A program made the translations under genes and the position numbers. Below are positions 23,975-36,100 of a stretch of DNA of 64,000 nucleotides, in pieces. The number at the start of each line of letters is the position of its first letter. Within the stretch, counting starts at the first letter, position 1. The DNA comes from Epiperipatus broadwayi. Its lineage: Eukaryota; Onychophora; Udeonychophora; Euonychophora; Peripatidae. The notes below the pieces were generated by a model. It was not told the DNA's origin and ran no database searches. It was given only the letters and a program-made list of their open reading frames with translations. Location: assembly GCA_028023455.1 (NCBI GenBank), contig JAQFVV010000258.1, positions 188,001-252,000 of the forward strand, in the 5' to 3' direction.

Positions 23975-24750
23975 TGTTTATTATAAAATATATTATGTAT
24001 ATAATAAAACATGTTCGACATGACTATGTGATAATTATCAACTATTTTAGTAATACATTTTAGGTATAAAACGATATTTATTACTTTGCTGAGCCAGGTT
24101 TTCAATACAGTGTATCTTTGTCAAAGTACATATATAGTGAATATTAGCAAATATATTAGCATATGTAAATTGATCTAGCAGTTGGCTACGTCATTAGATT
24201 AAATGACTAGTGCTTGATGAGAATAATGCTATCGGCTCATATTTATGGAGTTTCATAGAATTAATTATGTGCGAAGCTACATTTACTTTTTATTATTACT
24301 TTCTATGTAATGATTTTAGCATCAGCAGCTTTAAAGGAATGACCAGATTTCTTCTCATGGTCTACAAACACCAAGCTTGGCACATAATTAATTCTAAAAA
24401 CTCCATAAATATAAGAGCCAATAGCATTCCCCTCAGCAAGCACTGGTCATTTAATCTACTGACGTAGCCAACTAAGGTCAATTTGCATATACAAATCTAT
24501 GTTAATCAGTGACTAGTTTAAAACATGTTTATACGCATGCGGATATGCTAATGTATTTGCTAATACTCATTACAGTCATGCTTTGACAAAAATACATTGT
24601 AACTAAAGCCTGGCTCAGCAAAGTAATAAATATTTTATACAAAAATTTATTACCATAATAGATGATAATTATCTACATATCATTGTCAAATATATTTTAT
24701 TATATATTATCTATGGTATATACATATATTATAGTTTATTCTTATATATA
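23975..24750. mobile_element. Foldback element with long inverted repeats
   Basis: The strongest inverted match is 24074-24098 with 24609-24633 (ATATTTATTACTTTGCTGAG and on). Similarity continues inwards through the CATTAGATTAAATGACTAGTG / CACTGGTCATTTAATCTA pair and the ATTATGTGC / GCACATAAT pair around a centre near 24340, and outwards more weakly to about 23975 and 24750 (TGATAATTATCA-type motifs). No convincing target duplication or transposase was found. It could be a large MITE or an inverted dimer of another repeat. Confidence 0.65.
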
Positions 24751-24760
24751 TTGTAACCAG

Positions 24761-26485
24761 TTTGGCTACATGGTTGTACTAAAAGAAAAATATAATAAGA
24801 ATTAGATAGTTGGCAGTATATTCCTCAGATTTAATTAAAGCTTTATTTCATTAATGGGGTGAAGTAATATTTAATTTTCTTAGACCTATTTTTTTAAATT
24901 AAGGGTTATTATTTAATTCAATATTTTTAAGATTCCTTATGATAGTGTGAGAATTATCAACATTTAATTTGTTAATAGTAATATGATTTTAATATGGAAA
25001 TTATTTTAATAAGTTATAAATGATTATAAAAAGGAGAGAATTGTGAAAGAATGTAAACAAGTTCTTTTTACTTCCTTCCTCTGTAATAGTTATAATTAAT
25101 TAGTAATTTTAATTTAAATTATGAATATATACTAAGAAAGCACACAAATTCTTTTTCTTTGTTTTTATACCTTATTTAGTTAATATTAATTTTAATCTTT
25201 TTTAAGAGATTAAGTTTTATGGTAATAAGATTTTAATATCTTTATAAACTTTATTTTTAATCAGAATTAGCTTTTTCAATGTCTTTGATTAAAGAGGTAG
25301 ATAAATGAATAATTGTATCTACAGGAATTTATTTAATTGGTTGTTGTGGAAATTATCATGTGAGAGGCAGATTGTGGTTAACTTGAGGGCAGGATTGTTC
25401 TAGAAAAAATATATGAGGGTCAATAAATGAGAAGACCATAGTGTCTGGTAAATAGAAGATTCCTAACTTAGCTGTTGAAGAGAGAGCAGCCCAAGCTTAA
25501 TCAAACTAATAAAGAAAAAAAAAAACATAAGACTTTACCAAGCTATTGAATAAAATAGCAGAAGTTTTAATCAAGCTTTATGCATACTATGAGTTTAGCC
25601 CTAAAATGATTTGTACAATAAAAACCATATGCTAAATTCAGCTAAAAGCTAGACATCACTTTCTTCCATGTGACCTATCTTCATTGGAAGAAAATGTAAA
25701 AAAGATACCCCCCTAAAGTAATTTGCAATCCTGCCTTACCTCACCTGAAAATTCAAGAGAACCAAATGGAAAAAATTTGCTATTTTTCATTTACTTGGAA
25801 TTGTTACAGATCCAGAAAAGAACAAATTTAACTAGGCCCATGTTTAGAAGCCTTCAGGAGAAACACAATCAAAAAACTGGAAATTGCAATTGGAAAGACC
25901 TCCATAAACAAGAAAGCCAGGCTAGAGGTGTTATTTTTTATGTGTGCACACTCTACTGGTTTTTTTTTTAAACCCAATCAAATTTCTATTACAAATAGTG
26001 AAATAGTTTTTAAATAGGAAAAAAACTGTTGTAAAGTTAATGTTTTTTTTCTTGCTAAGCTGAATCAAAGATTATCTTTTATTCTAAACATGTTAATTAA
26101 TTCTTAAATATTTAAAAAAAATTGAACCAAAAATTATTATCTTTAGTTTTGAAAATATTGTAAAAATAGAAAGAAGTATTTTAACTATTTTAAAGAAATA
26201 GCTTAATGAATTTAGAATTAATCCATGATTAAAATCAACTGATTGGTTAATATAATTTTATCAAACTGTATTTTTTATGATGAAGTGGATGTTTGAAATT
26301 ATCTACAATCATGTCATTATTTTTTGTTGTTAATTAATTAGAAACTAAATAATTTTTTAAACTAAAAATGTTTTTAGTCTTAGTTTCTTTATTCTATCCA
26401 ATTCCTGTTTCATGAATTGTAATGTGACCTTATATCATGACAGCTTACATTCTAGGATTTATTTTTTGATGATCCCATTAAAACT
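24761..26485. other. AT-rich DNA with a TGTAAC repeat start, no gene seen
   Basis: At 24761 the sequence TGTAACCAGTTTGGCTACATGG resembles the first 22 bases of repeat copies A and B, but the similarity does not continue. The rest has no recognised feature. Confidence 0.4.
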
Positions 26486-26489
26486 ATTA

Positions 26490-27060
26490 CTTAAGGTTAT
26501 TTATAATAAGCTACTTTATTTATTTCTCTTTTGCTCACAGTAGTAAATTACAGAGTTCTTGCTTCCTGAGCTAGATTCATGCATAACAGCATTATAGAAA
26601 GAGGGTGTATATTATTGTATAGGCATCCAGCTGATAATCATCCTAGATTGACGAAAAGAAAATATTCTTCAAAGTCCATGCACTACATTTTATTTAGTTT
26701 AGCTCTATTAGACATTAAGTTTATAGTTGGCCAGTACATCAATGATACTAAATGGCCAGAGCATTGATGATGGTCAGCATGTTTTAATATTCCAGCATTA
26801 TTACTTTATGGTTATACTGATAGATGAGCACTTAGTATGTGCATCCAAACTATGTTTAAATAATTATCCCAAGCTGACAAAGGTTAAATAATCAGCCTAG
26901 TCTACAATATACCCATTTCAAACCCAGTCACCAGTTTAACTGTCAATTTATTTTGATTGATCATTCATGATGATGAATGACATATACTTATTTTAATGCC
27001 AGTGAACTTAGTTAATTATGCTTATACTTAGGGGGAGTTACCTGCTGATTTCTTACAGTG
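26490..27060 (+). repeat. Unclassified interspersed repeat, partial copy C
   Basis: Diverged copy of the later part of copies A and B. Shared landmarks are CTGAGCTAGATTCATGCATAACAG-like, CCATGCACTACATTT, TTAAGTTTATAGTTGGCCAG, TGATGATGGTCAGCATGTTTTAATAT-like and the GATTGATCATTCATGATGATGAA region. Confidence 0.65.
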
Positions 27061-27114
27061 ATCTCTCATGCTCATTATTGTATATTTTATACTAAATATG
27101 GATAACTGAAACAC

Positions 27115-27260
27115 ATAGGCTTATTGAAATATGTATATTGGTGATTATTTATCTTTTCAACATATATGTGTTCAAGTGTATCAGTGTTATGAGATAGTGT
27201 GGAGAGTGGTGGTCAAGTGAAAGTCTGTGCTCATATAGGGTATATATTAAATATGCATAG
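27115..27260 (+). repeat. Degenerate single copy of the family 2 hammerhead repeat
   Basis: GAAATATGTATATTGGTGAT, then TTATCTTTTCAACATATATG and the GTATCAGTGTTATGAGATAG and GTGAAAGTCTGTGCTCATAT segments, matches the family 2 unit at 58949 onward. It retains the 3' half of the hammerhead domain (GAAA, stem III and first stem I strand), but no CTGATGA box was recognised upstream. Confidence 0.7.
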
Positions 27261-27371
27261 TTAATTTTATATTTTTTTTTGAACTGTGGTTGATGATGAT
27301 TTCCCATCACTCCAGATTCAACCCCAAAAATGATGGTAGTGTTACAAATGTCACTCAACTTGTGGGACTCC

Positions 27372-27443
27372 TATTTCCATACTTTTCCAAATGAACACCC
27401 AATTGAGTATTTCCATACTTTTACAAATGAATACCCAATTGGG
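27372..27443. repeat. 36-bp tandem duplication
   Basis: TATTTCCATACTTTTCCAAA and on at 27372-27407 is repeated with a few changes at 27408-27443. Confidence 0.85.
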
Positions 27444-27491
27444 TACAATTGTGGGACATTGTAACCATAGGTTCTTGTGTACTAAAATCCT

Positions 27492-27555
27492 GGTTTTCAT
27501 ATAATAAATCATTATATACTGTTGGTTTTCATATAATAAATCATTATATACTGTT
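27492..27555. repeat. Perfect 32-bp tandem duplication
   Basis: Identical 32-bp units at 27492-27523 and 27524-27555, beginning GGTTTTCATATAATAAATCA. Confidence 0.95.
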
Positions 27556-27559
27556 GATA

Positions 27560-29009
27560 AAATAAATCTTGGAATTCTGTTTTCCTCATTATATGTTATG
27601 CTAAAATGATGCAATATACCTTCATACTCAGAACAGTGTTATGTTTGTAATATATGTGTGTATATATTTCTGTGCATTTGTATAGTTTTTCTATGTTTTA
27701 TAATGATAATTATTTTTTTTCCATATCCATAATCATTTGTATAACATGGATGATGATCTTGATTTCATTCTGTAGAAGTTTTGTATGAAATGTCAAAAGA
27801 TCATTTGGTATATATTTGTTCTCTGTATAATGTTAATATTAACATATTGTAATCATTTAAACATTAAATAAATGAGGTAAATGGAGATTAGAATTCAATC
27901 ACTATTGTTAATTAATAGACTGTGTATGTGACATTTTATTATATAGTGCAATGCTTGATTGCCTATCATTTGTTAGAAATATATCAGTATTCTTTTAAAA
28001 AAAAAATAGGCGCATGAACATAAAAATAAACAAATATAATTATTACAAATTCAAAAATCCCCACATAATAGACGATGTAACATAAAAATGTTTTAATAAA
28101 TTAACTTCATTTTCTTTTCTTTTCTCTTCACTGTCAACTTGAATGACTTAACAGTTTTCTTAAGAACTTGACTCCTTTTTCAAATGACGCTCTGAAAACA
28201 ATTGAAACATCAGAAAGACAAAAATAATAAATCATTCTTTAAAAAAAGAATTAATTCATTAATATATTTACAATCACTGTGAAAATGATAAATTAAAACT
28301 CTAAAAAGAGTGAAAAAAATGTACAGTTGTGCCTAAATTTGCAAAGATTGAAATAATTACACTCCGTTATAAAAAGTAAAGGTGAAAAATCTTGCTCCTA
28401 TTCTTCTATTAAAGAACTCTATATAAGCACTTAATTCCTGAATTCTGAGTTTGTCTTTCCCAACTGACCGGAAACTTCGTACACCTGCATTTTATCTGAA
28501 CTATTTTACTTCACCTATGTGTATGTAATGATGACATCAAATTGTTACTGTCATTCAACTATAAACTTTTTATAATTATATTTATATTCAATAAACTATT
28601 TCAAAATATGATACTAAAATCTTTAAACTTTTCATAATTATATTTTGCTTGTACTTAATATATATATGTAAATGATAGTAAAATATTTTGTACATAACTT
28701 TTTTTATATTGCGCATATTTTAAGTTCCATAACATCTTATTTAAATCAACAGAAATATAAATCAAACATTACAACATGTTTTTAATATGTATACACAGTT
28801 TTCATTTCAATAAAAATTTTATTAACAATAAATAGTGATTACATACTAATAAAGGATAAATAAATGAATAAATTGTACAATAATATGATTATATAATGTT
28901 CTATATGTCATCTGGCTAGATTATGTTATGAGAGCACAATGATATACTCTTATGTGGTTAGGTATAGTGAAGAGATTCTAGGAATTTGTTTAATGGTATT
29001 AGCATTTTT
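27560..29009. other. AT-rich intergenic DNA, no gene seen
   Basis: No supported feature up to the left target duplication of the LINE at 29010. Confidence 0.5.
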
Positions 29010-29077
29010 AATATAAACATGAAAATTTTCTTTTATAAATGACTATTCTATAATGCTAGGTAGGTGGGAATTGATAA

Positions 29078-32000
29078 TCAGAGAAAGGAAAGAGCAATTA
29101 AAGACCAGGTGTCAGCAAAGACTTTACTCGAGGCAAGGAGCTGGTCACGTTTCTTGATTTTTTTGAGCGTTTGATAGAACAATGGTATGATTTGTGGTGG
29201 GGGTATTTCCATGAGACTTTTGCATCTCACTATCCATATGGAATAAAGGACAAAGGTAGAAAGCCTTATTATTGAAAAAAAACCATTATGAATGGCATTT
29301 TCGAGTGGAAAAATCATATCAGGTCTTATGTTGGAATTGATTATAATTATATCTTTCAGAGTTTTAAGTCTTGGGCACCGGTGTATAATATGGTCTATGG
29401 TTTCATCTTCACGAGCACACAGACCACATATAGGGTCAATGCTGGTAAAACCTCTTCGGTGATAAAGAAACCAATTCGTGGGTAGCGCATTAAGATTTAT
29501 TTTAATGATGAAGTCAAGAAATTTGGGTTCCAGACTCCATCTTTTGAAGTGTGTAATGAGTATTTGGTTGGTTATTTTTAGGCTGGTTTTAATGGGTTGT
29601 TGATTATAGTTGATTATATTGTATGCTTCCCATAAGGTGATTTTTTGGTTAAGGTTAAAGGATAATATCGGGTTATAAAGTTGTAGTTGTTGTATTAGGG
29701 ATGCTATCCATGAACTGGAAGAGGGTGGAGGACGATCTGTCGGTGTAACTTTTTTAATAATGTTAGAGTATCCGCAGGAGAGGATCAGATTATGTAGAGT
29801 GTTGTGGGTTTTCTGTAAAATGATTGCTTGTATTGAGTGGAATGACAGTCCATTGAACCTGCGTGGTCGTTGGATACCTCGCAAGCTAATAGCAACAGTC
29901 CTTCCTCTCCAGAGAAGTTTGGTGCATAATCGGTTAATTTTATTTTGAAACTGTTTAGACATTTTAACGAATGGAAGATAATATGAGATGTTTGGCATTA
30001 TGATCATGTTGAGGAGGCCAACCTTTCCATATAATGAAAGGTATACTCTAGAGAGTGAAGTGGTGATGGCTTCAGTTGAATGGAGGATTGCATCTTGAAT
30101 CTCTCTTGCCATTGCAGTTGGAGTTTTGTAGATTGGAAAACCTAGGTATCTTTGGGGTTTTGCAGAAAAGGGAGAGTTAATTTGTTTACCAGACATTATC
30201 TTCCAGATGGAAGATTTGTTAAAATTTATTTGTAGGCCAAGTTTCGCTGTATTTCTGTTTAATATGTTCATGAGATGAGGAAGGTATTTAATGGTGGGAA
30301 GCACAACCATGATGTCATCAATATATGCAAATACATTGAAGCTTTTATTGAGAGAGGGAAGGAAAATTCCAGGGAGGTTTTTTTCTATATCCATCAGAAG
30401 AGGGTTGATGTATGCTGTGAAGAAAAGGGCACTGAGCGGGGATCCTTGAGGGATCGACTTGTATGGCTTGAAGCCTGGTGTGATCTTGCCATCAAGAGAG
30501 AGATTTTTCTCTCTGTTGTTGAGCAGATTGCTGACCATCTGTACAATCCCAGCTGGAATGTCGCATTCCAACAGAATATCCAGAAGGATGTTTATCTGAA
30601 CTGAATCAAATGCTGCCGCAACATCCAGCTGGACAGCAATAGGTTTTGATTTACGATGTCCTCTGATGTAATTGAACAGTGCAGTTACATTGGACATAGC
30701 ATGCGAGGTTGATGATCCCTTTTTTCCGTATTGGTTTGATGAGATATGGCTAAGAATTTGAGTTTGGATTTGATCTTTAATGACTGACTCAATTATCTTG
30801 ATAAGCAATGGGGTCATGGAAATTGGCCGGATACTGTTAATGTCGTTTAGTGGTTTTGCTTTTTTAATAAAAGGCACGAGTGCCACTGGGTAAAGATCTG
30901 TTATGTTTCTGTTGCCGGAGGCTAGGTGATCAATCATTTTTTTAATAATTGGCACAGTGAATTGACTGAGGTGTTTGAGAAGGAAATTTGGGATGCCATG
31001 AAGGCCAGGATGAACGCCGTCAGGGAGAGATGTTATCTTCTTTTTGATTTGGATTTCCATGATGCCATGTTCGCCGGGGTCACCAGCATCTAACCAGCTG
31101 TTTATAGGAGGAGCTCCATCTTTTTGCATTAATTGGGAGAATTGTTTGCTGATGTGCTGCATCATTGGAAAGCCAATAAGATTGGTTCCATTAGTATTAA
31201 TGGATAAGGGAGTGATTTGTTTTTTATTGTATCCCAGTGCCCATCTGAGATAGTCTCTCGTCCAGCAGTGTTGTTGTGCTAAAAAACATTTGGCTCTTCT
31301 GATGGATATATATTCTGCAAGGGACTTTTGCTTGATTTTGTAGAGATTTTTAAGGAAGATAATTTTTTCTGTATTTGTGAAATTTTGCTGTGATGCTTGA
31401 AGTTGTATATTAATGTCTGTTAGATCATTTAGAAGGCCATTTGGTCCTTTGATTTTCCTGGTGTGGTGATTTAATATGGACTGAAGTATTCCAATGAAGG
31501 AAAACCAGCCCTCCTCAGCAGGCAGGGAAAGAATGTTTATTTTCTGGAAAAGGATGTATGCCTCAGACACTATCGCTTCGGTCATATTTGATTGGGTGAT
31601 CATGCGCATGGTTTTACCAGGTCCATCAATGGGTGTAGGGATTGCAATAGGTGTAAGTTGTAAGATTAGAGCCATATGATCAGAGAAAGCAACAGGGGCC
31701 AAGGCTGCATCAAGGTTGAAATGGAGGTCTGGGGTGTAGAAAACCAAATCAATCAGGGACTTTTTAGTTTTAGTATAGAAAGAGTAGGCTTCAGGAGGGA
31801 AGAAACCCTCTCCACACATTAATCTGCGATTTATTAGATGCAAAAATCTCTTGTTGAAGTCATTGTATGTAGTGTTAAAGTCTCCCAGAAGAATAGTAGG
31901 AGAGGCTCTGTTAGCTTTGATGGCATTTAGGATATGGATTATTTTTAGATATTGAGGTGTCTTTGGCTGTATATATATAGGCTATGATGATCGGATAACC

Positions 32001-32302
32001 CCAGTAGTCTATTTCTATGACAATAATATTGGCATCTAGGAATAGAATACTAAAACTGTTTGGTGGTGTTGACTTGCTGAGAAGAATACCGACTCCAATG
32101 AAGCAGAATGGCCTATGGAAAATCTAGTAAATCCGAGAGCTGAGAGAAGAGATAATATTTTATGATCAGTCTTATGGTGATATTTAGTTTCACCCATAAA
32201 AAGTATATGAGGGGAGCAGAGCGAGAGCCAGTTTTTAATAGCTAGAACTCTATCAATTGAGTTGATGCCGCGAATATTAATGCCAGCAATTTTGCAGAAC
32301 AT
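29078..32302 (-). CDS. LINE ORF2: AP endonuclease plus reverse transcriptase
   Basis: Start chosen at the ATG at 32300-32302, six bases after the ORF1 stop; it opens with C-K-I-A-G-I-N-I-R-G-I, a typical endonuclease beginning, and M-G-E-T-K follows. One missing base at about 32110-32122 shifts the frame; reading resumes with G-V-G-I-L-L. The rest is uninterrupted, and the longest open piece (from 31843) is 921 residues. Motifs in order: GDFN (31874-31885), SDH (about 31680), reverse transcriptase with R-P-I-S-M-T, Q-L-D-V-A-A-A-F-D, Q-G-S-P-L-S-A (about 30440) and the catalytic Y-I-D-D (30314-30325), then L-Y-G-K-V-G-L-L-N, and a C-terminal zinc knuckle C-G-L-C...H...C (about 29370-29430). 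Total length, about 1070 residues, is normal for the class. The enzyme would nick DNA and copy its own RNA at the break, in the nucleus. With the frameshift this copy should be inactive; RNA editing or a sequence error cannot be excluded. Confidence 0.88.
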
Positions 32303-32308
32303 GATAGA

Positions 32309-33136
32309 TTAATCCAAACCGTTCTCAGCAAAGTGTACCAAGTCAATGTGGGGCATCTCCACGTTAATGAGTTCTGATGTTGTTTGGAAATCAGAGTCTT
32401 GTGATTGAATTTGTGGATGGATTGGTGATATATTTGTTGGTTGAGGAAACGCATCCATGAAGTCTTCGGTGTCTGATGAAGTAGTGTAATCTGTCTGAGA
32501 TTCGTCAGATGGATCAATGGTATCGATGGTTATAGGATCCATGGTTTTCCTCTTTTTTTCTATGGATTTGTGAAGCTTTGTGCTGGATATATCTGAGATT
32601 TGTTTGCTAGCGGGTGGTGGTGAATAATGTATTGGATGGGAGCTGTCATCATCAGAGCTTGATTTATCTGAGCAAATTGATTTTCTTTTAATTTTCTTAT
32701 TTGTATTTTGGGTATTTGTTGTATTGGTTTTTTGGGGGGGTTTAAGTTTAGTAGTGTTGTTTTCTTTTTCCTGTACTTTTGATGAAAGTGTTTTTTTATT
32801 GTTATAAGAATTTGGTTTAAATTTTAGATCTGAGTCATTTTCGGTTTGCTGTAACTGTTGTGAAACATTAATTATGCTGACTTTCGGGTTGAGTGTTTGA
32901 TAAGTCTTTTCATCTGGATGGTTGATTACTGCAGGCGTTGAAGAATTGAGGACAGTTTGTGGATCACTTTGTTTAGGTTTATTAGACTTAGCTGGCCCGA
33001 ATGATGATGCATCATTGGTTTTAAGCTGGGTGGGAGTTGTTATAGATGAATTGTTTTGAAATTTTTTAAGTGTATTTTCTTCATCGCCTGGGTTTTCCTT
33101 GCTCTCGTTAGATGGTTTTAAATTGTTTGTTATACA
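32309..33136 (-). CDS. LINE ORF1, 5'-truncated
   Basis: By hand translation the frame that ends at the TAA at 32309-32311 stays open upstream to the element's 5' edge near 33136, about 275 codons, without a clear initiating ATG. The product is hydrophilic: rich in S, T, N, Q, P and K, with basic clusters (K-K-I-K-R-K, E-K-K-R-K) and acidic serine patches (S-S-S-D-D-D-S-S and D-P-S-D-E-S). I recognise no RRM, zinc knuckle or esterase domain, so the RNA-binding part may be in the missing N-terminal region, or this LINE has a disordered ORF1. It precedes ORF2 with a 6-base gap. ORF1 proteins of LINEs coat the element RNA; that role here is inferred only from position. Confidence 0.6.
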   Translation of the reverse strand, partial: CITNNLKPSNESKENPGDEENTLKKFQNNSSITTPTQLKTNDASSFGPAKSNKPKQSDPQTVLNSSTPAVINHPDEKTYQTLNPKVSIINVSQQLQQTENDSDLKFKPNSYNNKKTLSSKVQEKENNTTKLKPPQKTNTTNTQNTNKKIKRKSICSDKSSSDDDSSHPIHYSPPPASKQISDISSTKLHKSIEKKRKTMDPITIDTIDPSDESQTDYTTSSDTEDFMDAFPQPTNISPIHPQIQSQDSDFQTTSELINVEMPHIDLVHFAENGLD

Positions 33137-33154
33137 TAAATATAAACGTGAAAA

Positions 33155-36100
33155 AAAAAAGATATTACAAATCCAGGATTCAGGATATTAAATTATTTTT
33201 AAGAAAAACTATCATAAGAAATTTTGCCGAAGTCAATATTTTTTTTAAAAAATTAAAATGAAAAAACACACACAACCCTCGTTATAACATCAATCTTTCA
33301 ACTAGATTATTTTGAACTCAAAATGAAAGATAACTAAAGAATGGGACTGATTATATATGAAATGCATATTACATTCAAATTTATCAAAATTCTTAAAATC
33401 AAGTAGATAATTCTAAGCAGAATTTAAACTACCAAATATAGTATGAAACAATAATCATAGAAATTAATAAAAAGCTATTAATTCAGATTGGACTTGCCAA
33501 TAACTAATGTATAATTTTACCAAGACTCAACTCAAATGAAGACCCATTTTTTGATTGCTCAGTCAAGAATTATAATTGAAGAATTATAGTCTAAATAATA
33601 GAATTCCTATGACATTCGAAACAAATTCATTTTCCCTCGTCCAACAATAAAGCTAGGTGAATTTCATCGTACTAGATGCAACTGGAGTCTCTCATTGAAA
33701 AATTCAGGAGAACTTATGGTCACTGCATTCTTCTGTTTCATAAATAGAATTTATCAGCCAGTAATCTATATAAATATGGAAAAACACAAACCATGAAGCA
33801 CATTAAAGACTGCTGAATCTATGGATCTATGAATACTGTGGAGAATTGAAGTCAATGAGGATTCTAACTCCTGATTGGAATCTCCATAAATTCCTTAATG
33901 ATATTTTGTAATAATTAAAGTGTCAAAAAAATTCATTTTCCAAATAATAATAAAAAATAATAAAGATAATCATTGGTTCAGTATCTGCATGAGTATGATA
34001 ATTCCTTGAGTAAAAACCACATTATATTAAAATAATCTTTTTACAGTTAATGAATTGGCATTTCACATGACAAACATAAATTAGTTCAAAACTTTTCTCT
34101 TTACTAAAAAGTAGTTATTTACCTATTTCCTAAAAACCAATGAATCCACTGGACAGATTGATTATAAACATCTACTTGGAAAAAAAATCCAAAGCTTTTT
34201 TGTAATTTGAAAATATTTCAAGATTCATTCAGTCAATTGAAAACCCAAGCCTTGAGCATGATAAGTGGTTGCATTGATCATTATATTATGAAACCCTTCA
34301 TAGTATTAAAAATAAACTGATGAATAATTTTCAGCTATTTTAAGATTAAAACGGTAGTACCACTGTCTTTAAAAAAAAAACACAAAGTATTTTTTTTTTC
34401 ATAAAAAAATTTTTTTTTTTTTAAATCCATAAATAATATACAATTTATTAAAGACAAACTAAAAACAAAAAAAGACAAATAATGCCTAGTAATTCATGAA
34501 AATATAAAACAAAAAAAATGCTGACAATTAGATGTAAATAGAAAATCAGGTACAAAAATTTTCAAAATAAATATCTCATAGGGATAAAACAAACATTTAA
34601 ATTACTTTATTTACAGGTACATATTCATATTTAACTATTTACTAACTTTATACCAATCAGAATTTGTATGATCGAATAAAGTTATAATTGAACATACAAT
34701 CAAAATATCTTTTGCAACAATGGACAAAAAACAGATTAAACAATATTTTTTGGGAATGAATTAAAAAATATATACTAATATATAATTAAAACTTTCAGCA
34801 CTAGAAGTGATAGACCATTATATCAAATTATACAGATGAGCTAAGAAAAATCATAAATAAAATGAGTTAATGATATAACCTTGCTTAATCTTCAATTTAT
34901 AAATATATTTTGAAAATTCTAAATTTGTAAGCAAAATGATGAGATGATGAACTAATTCAAAAACCCTAATATTGTCAACATAAGAATCAACAGTTTTGAA
35001 GATATGTCACAAAACTTTGTGAATAATCCTTTATCTAACTCCAACTCTTCCGTATTTATTTTAAATCTATTTATAATCAACTTTTGTGATGATTATTCTT
35101 TTTCATATTATCCAACGTAATTTTCAAAATTACCTTGTAATTGCAAAGAATTTTTTTTTAAATATTTTATCAAGATAAAAACATAAAAATAAACTATGAG
35201 ATCCATGACAAGTTATATAAAACCTCTCATTTTTTATTTTATGATCATTATAATAGCACTGAATTTTATCTCCGTCAAGTAATTGGTCACTCATTTATCT
35301 ATATGGTTACTTTGTTTGCCTAACTGAAAAAATATTGAGCATGGGATTAGAAAATTCTCAAATAATTAAAATGACTCCAAGCTTTTACTATATTTAAATT
35401 ATACAAAAACCACTCTTATAAAATATATTTATTTTATTTACCATTAAAAATCTTTCCATTCATGATTATGCACAATTAACAAAAATAAATAAAATACTAT
35501 ATAATAAGACACCATTTTTGAGCAATAGATATCAACATACTATGAACAGAATTTAACAGCAAATTGTCTAATTAATGTGTCCTGATATAAAATTAATATT
35601 GTTCTGGCCAATAATACCATAAAATTAAATAAAAAGCTTCAATTAACAAAAAAAAATGTAGAGAATTTTAATTTTTTTAAAAAAACAAAACAAAATTATT
35701 AACATATTTTAAGTCTTTATTAGATTCTCAAATTGAAATGACCTTGGTATGTTGGACTTTTTTTTTTTTGGTCACTGAAAGCTACTGTTTACAAATGAAA
35801 CAGCAATAAGTTTGTAATTCAGCAGAAGGTCAAAACAAAATTTTAATGGAAAGAAAAATGATCAATCTATTTTTCAATTTGAATGCACATAAAATATCAA
35901 TAAAATGAACTCTTAAAATAAAATAGTAAACTGCTAATAAAAATCATTTTAATAAATTTAAAAGATAATTGAAGAATATATTATGCTTATAGTAATAATA
36001 AATATAAAAATATTTTCTAAGAAACTTTTATTTGCTGTGCATTACAAAGCCTTTTTTTTTTTCTTCAACCACAATTGGAATTTTTATATTTAATAAATGA

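Larger units (their letters stand above)
29026..33138 (-). mobile_element. Nearly intact APE-type LINE, 5' truncated
   Basis: About 4.1 kb between direct repeats AATATAAACATGAAAA (29010-29025) and AATATAAACGTGAAAA (33139-33154), which match at 15 of 16 bases. On the minus strand the order is a partial ORF1, a 6-bp gap, ORF2 with endonuclease and reverse transcriptase, a short 3' untranslated region and an A-rich end (ATAAAAGAAAA). The long target duplication and A-rich tail fit target-primed reverse transcription. Few defects suggest recent insertion. Clade is uncertain: there is no RNase H, and an L1/Tx1-like placement is only a guess from the C-terminal region. Confidence 0.88.

Noticed and set aside
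29288-31679. Plus-strand reading frames of 60-109 codons between 29.3 and 31.7 kb
   Set aside because: They are antisense shadows of the LINE ORF2, which has clear endonuclease and reverse transcriptase motifs on the minus strand.
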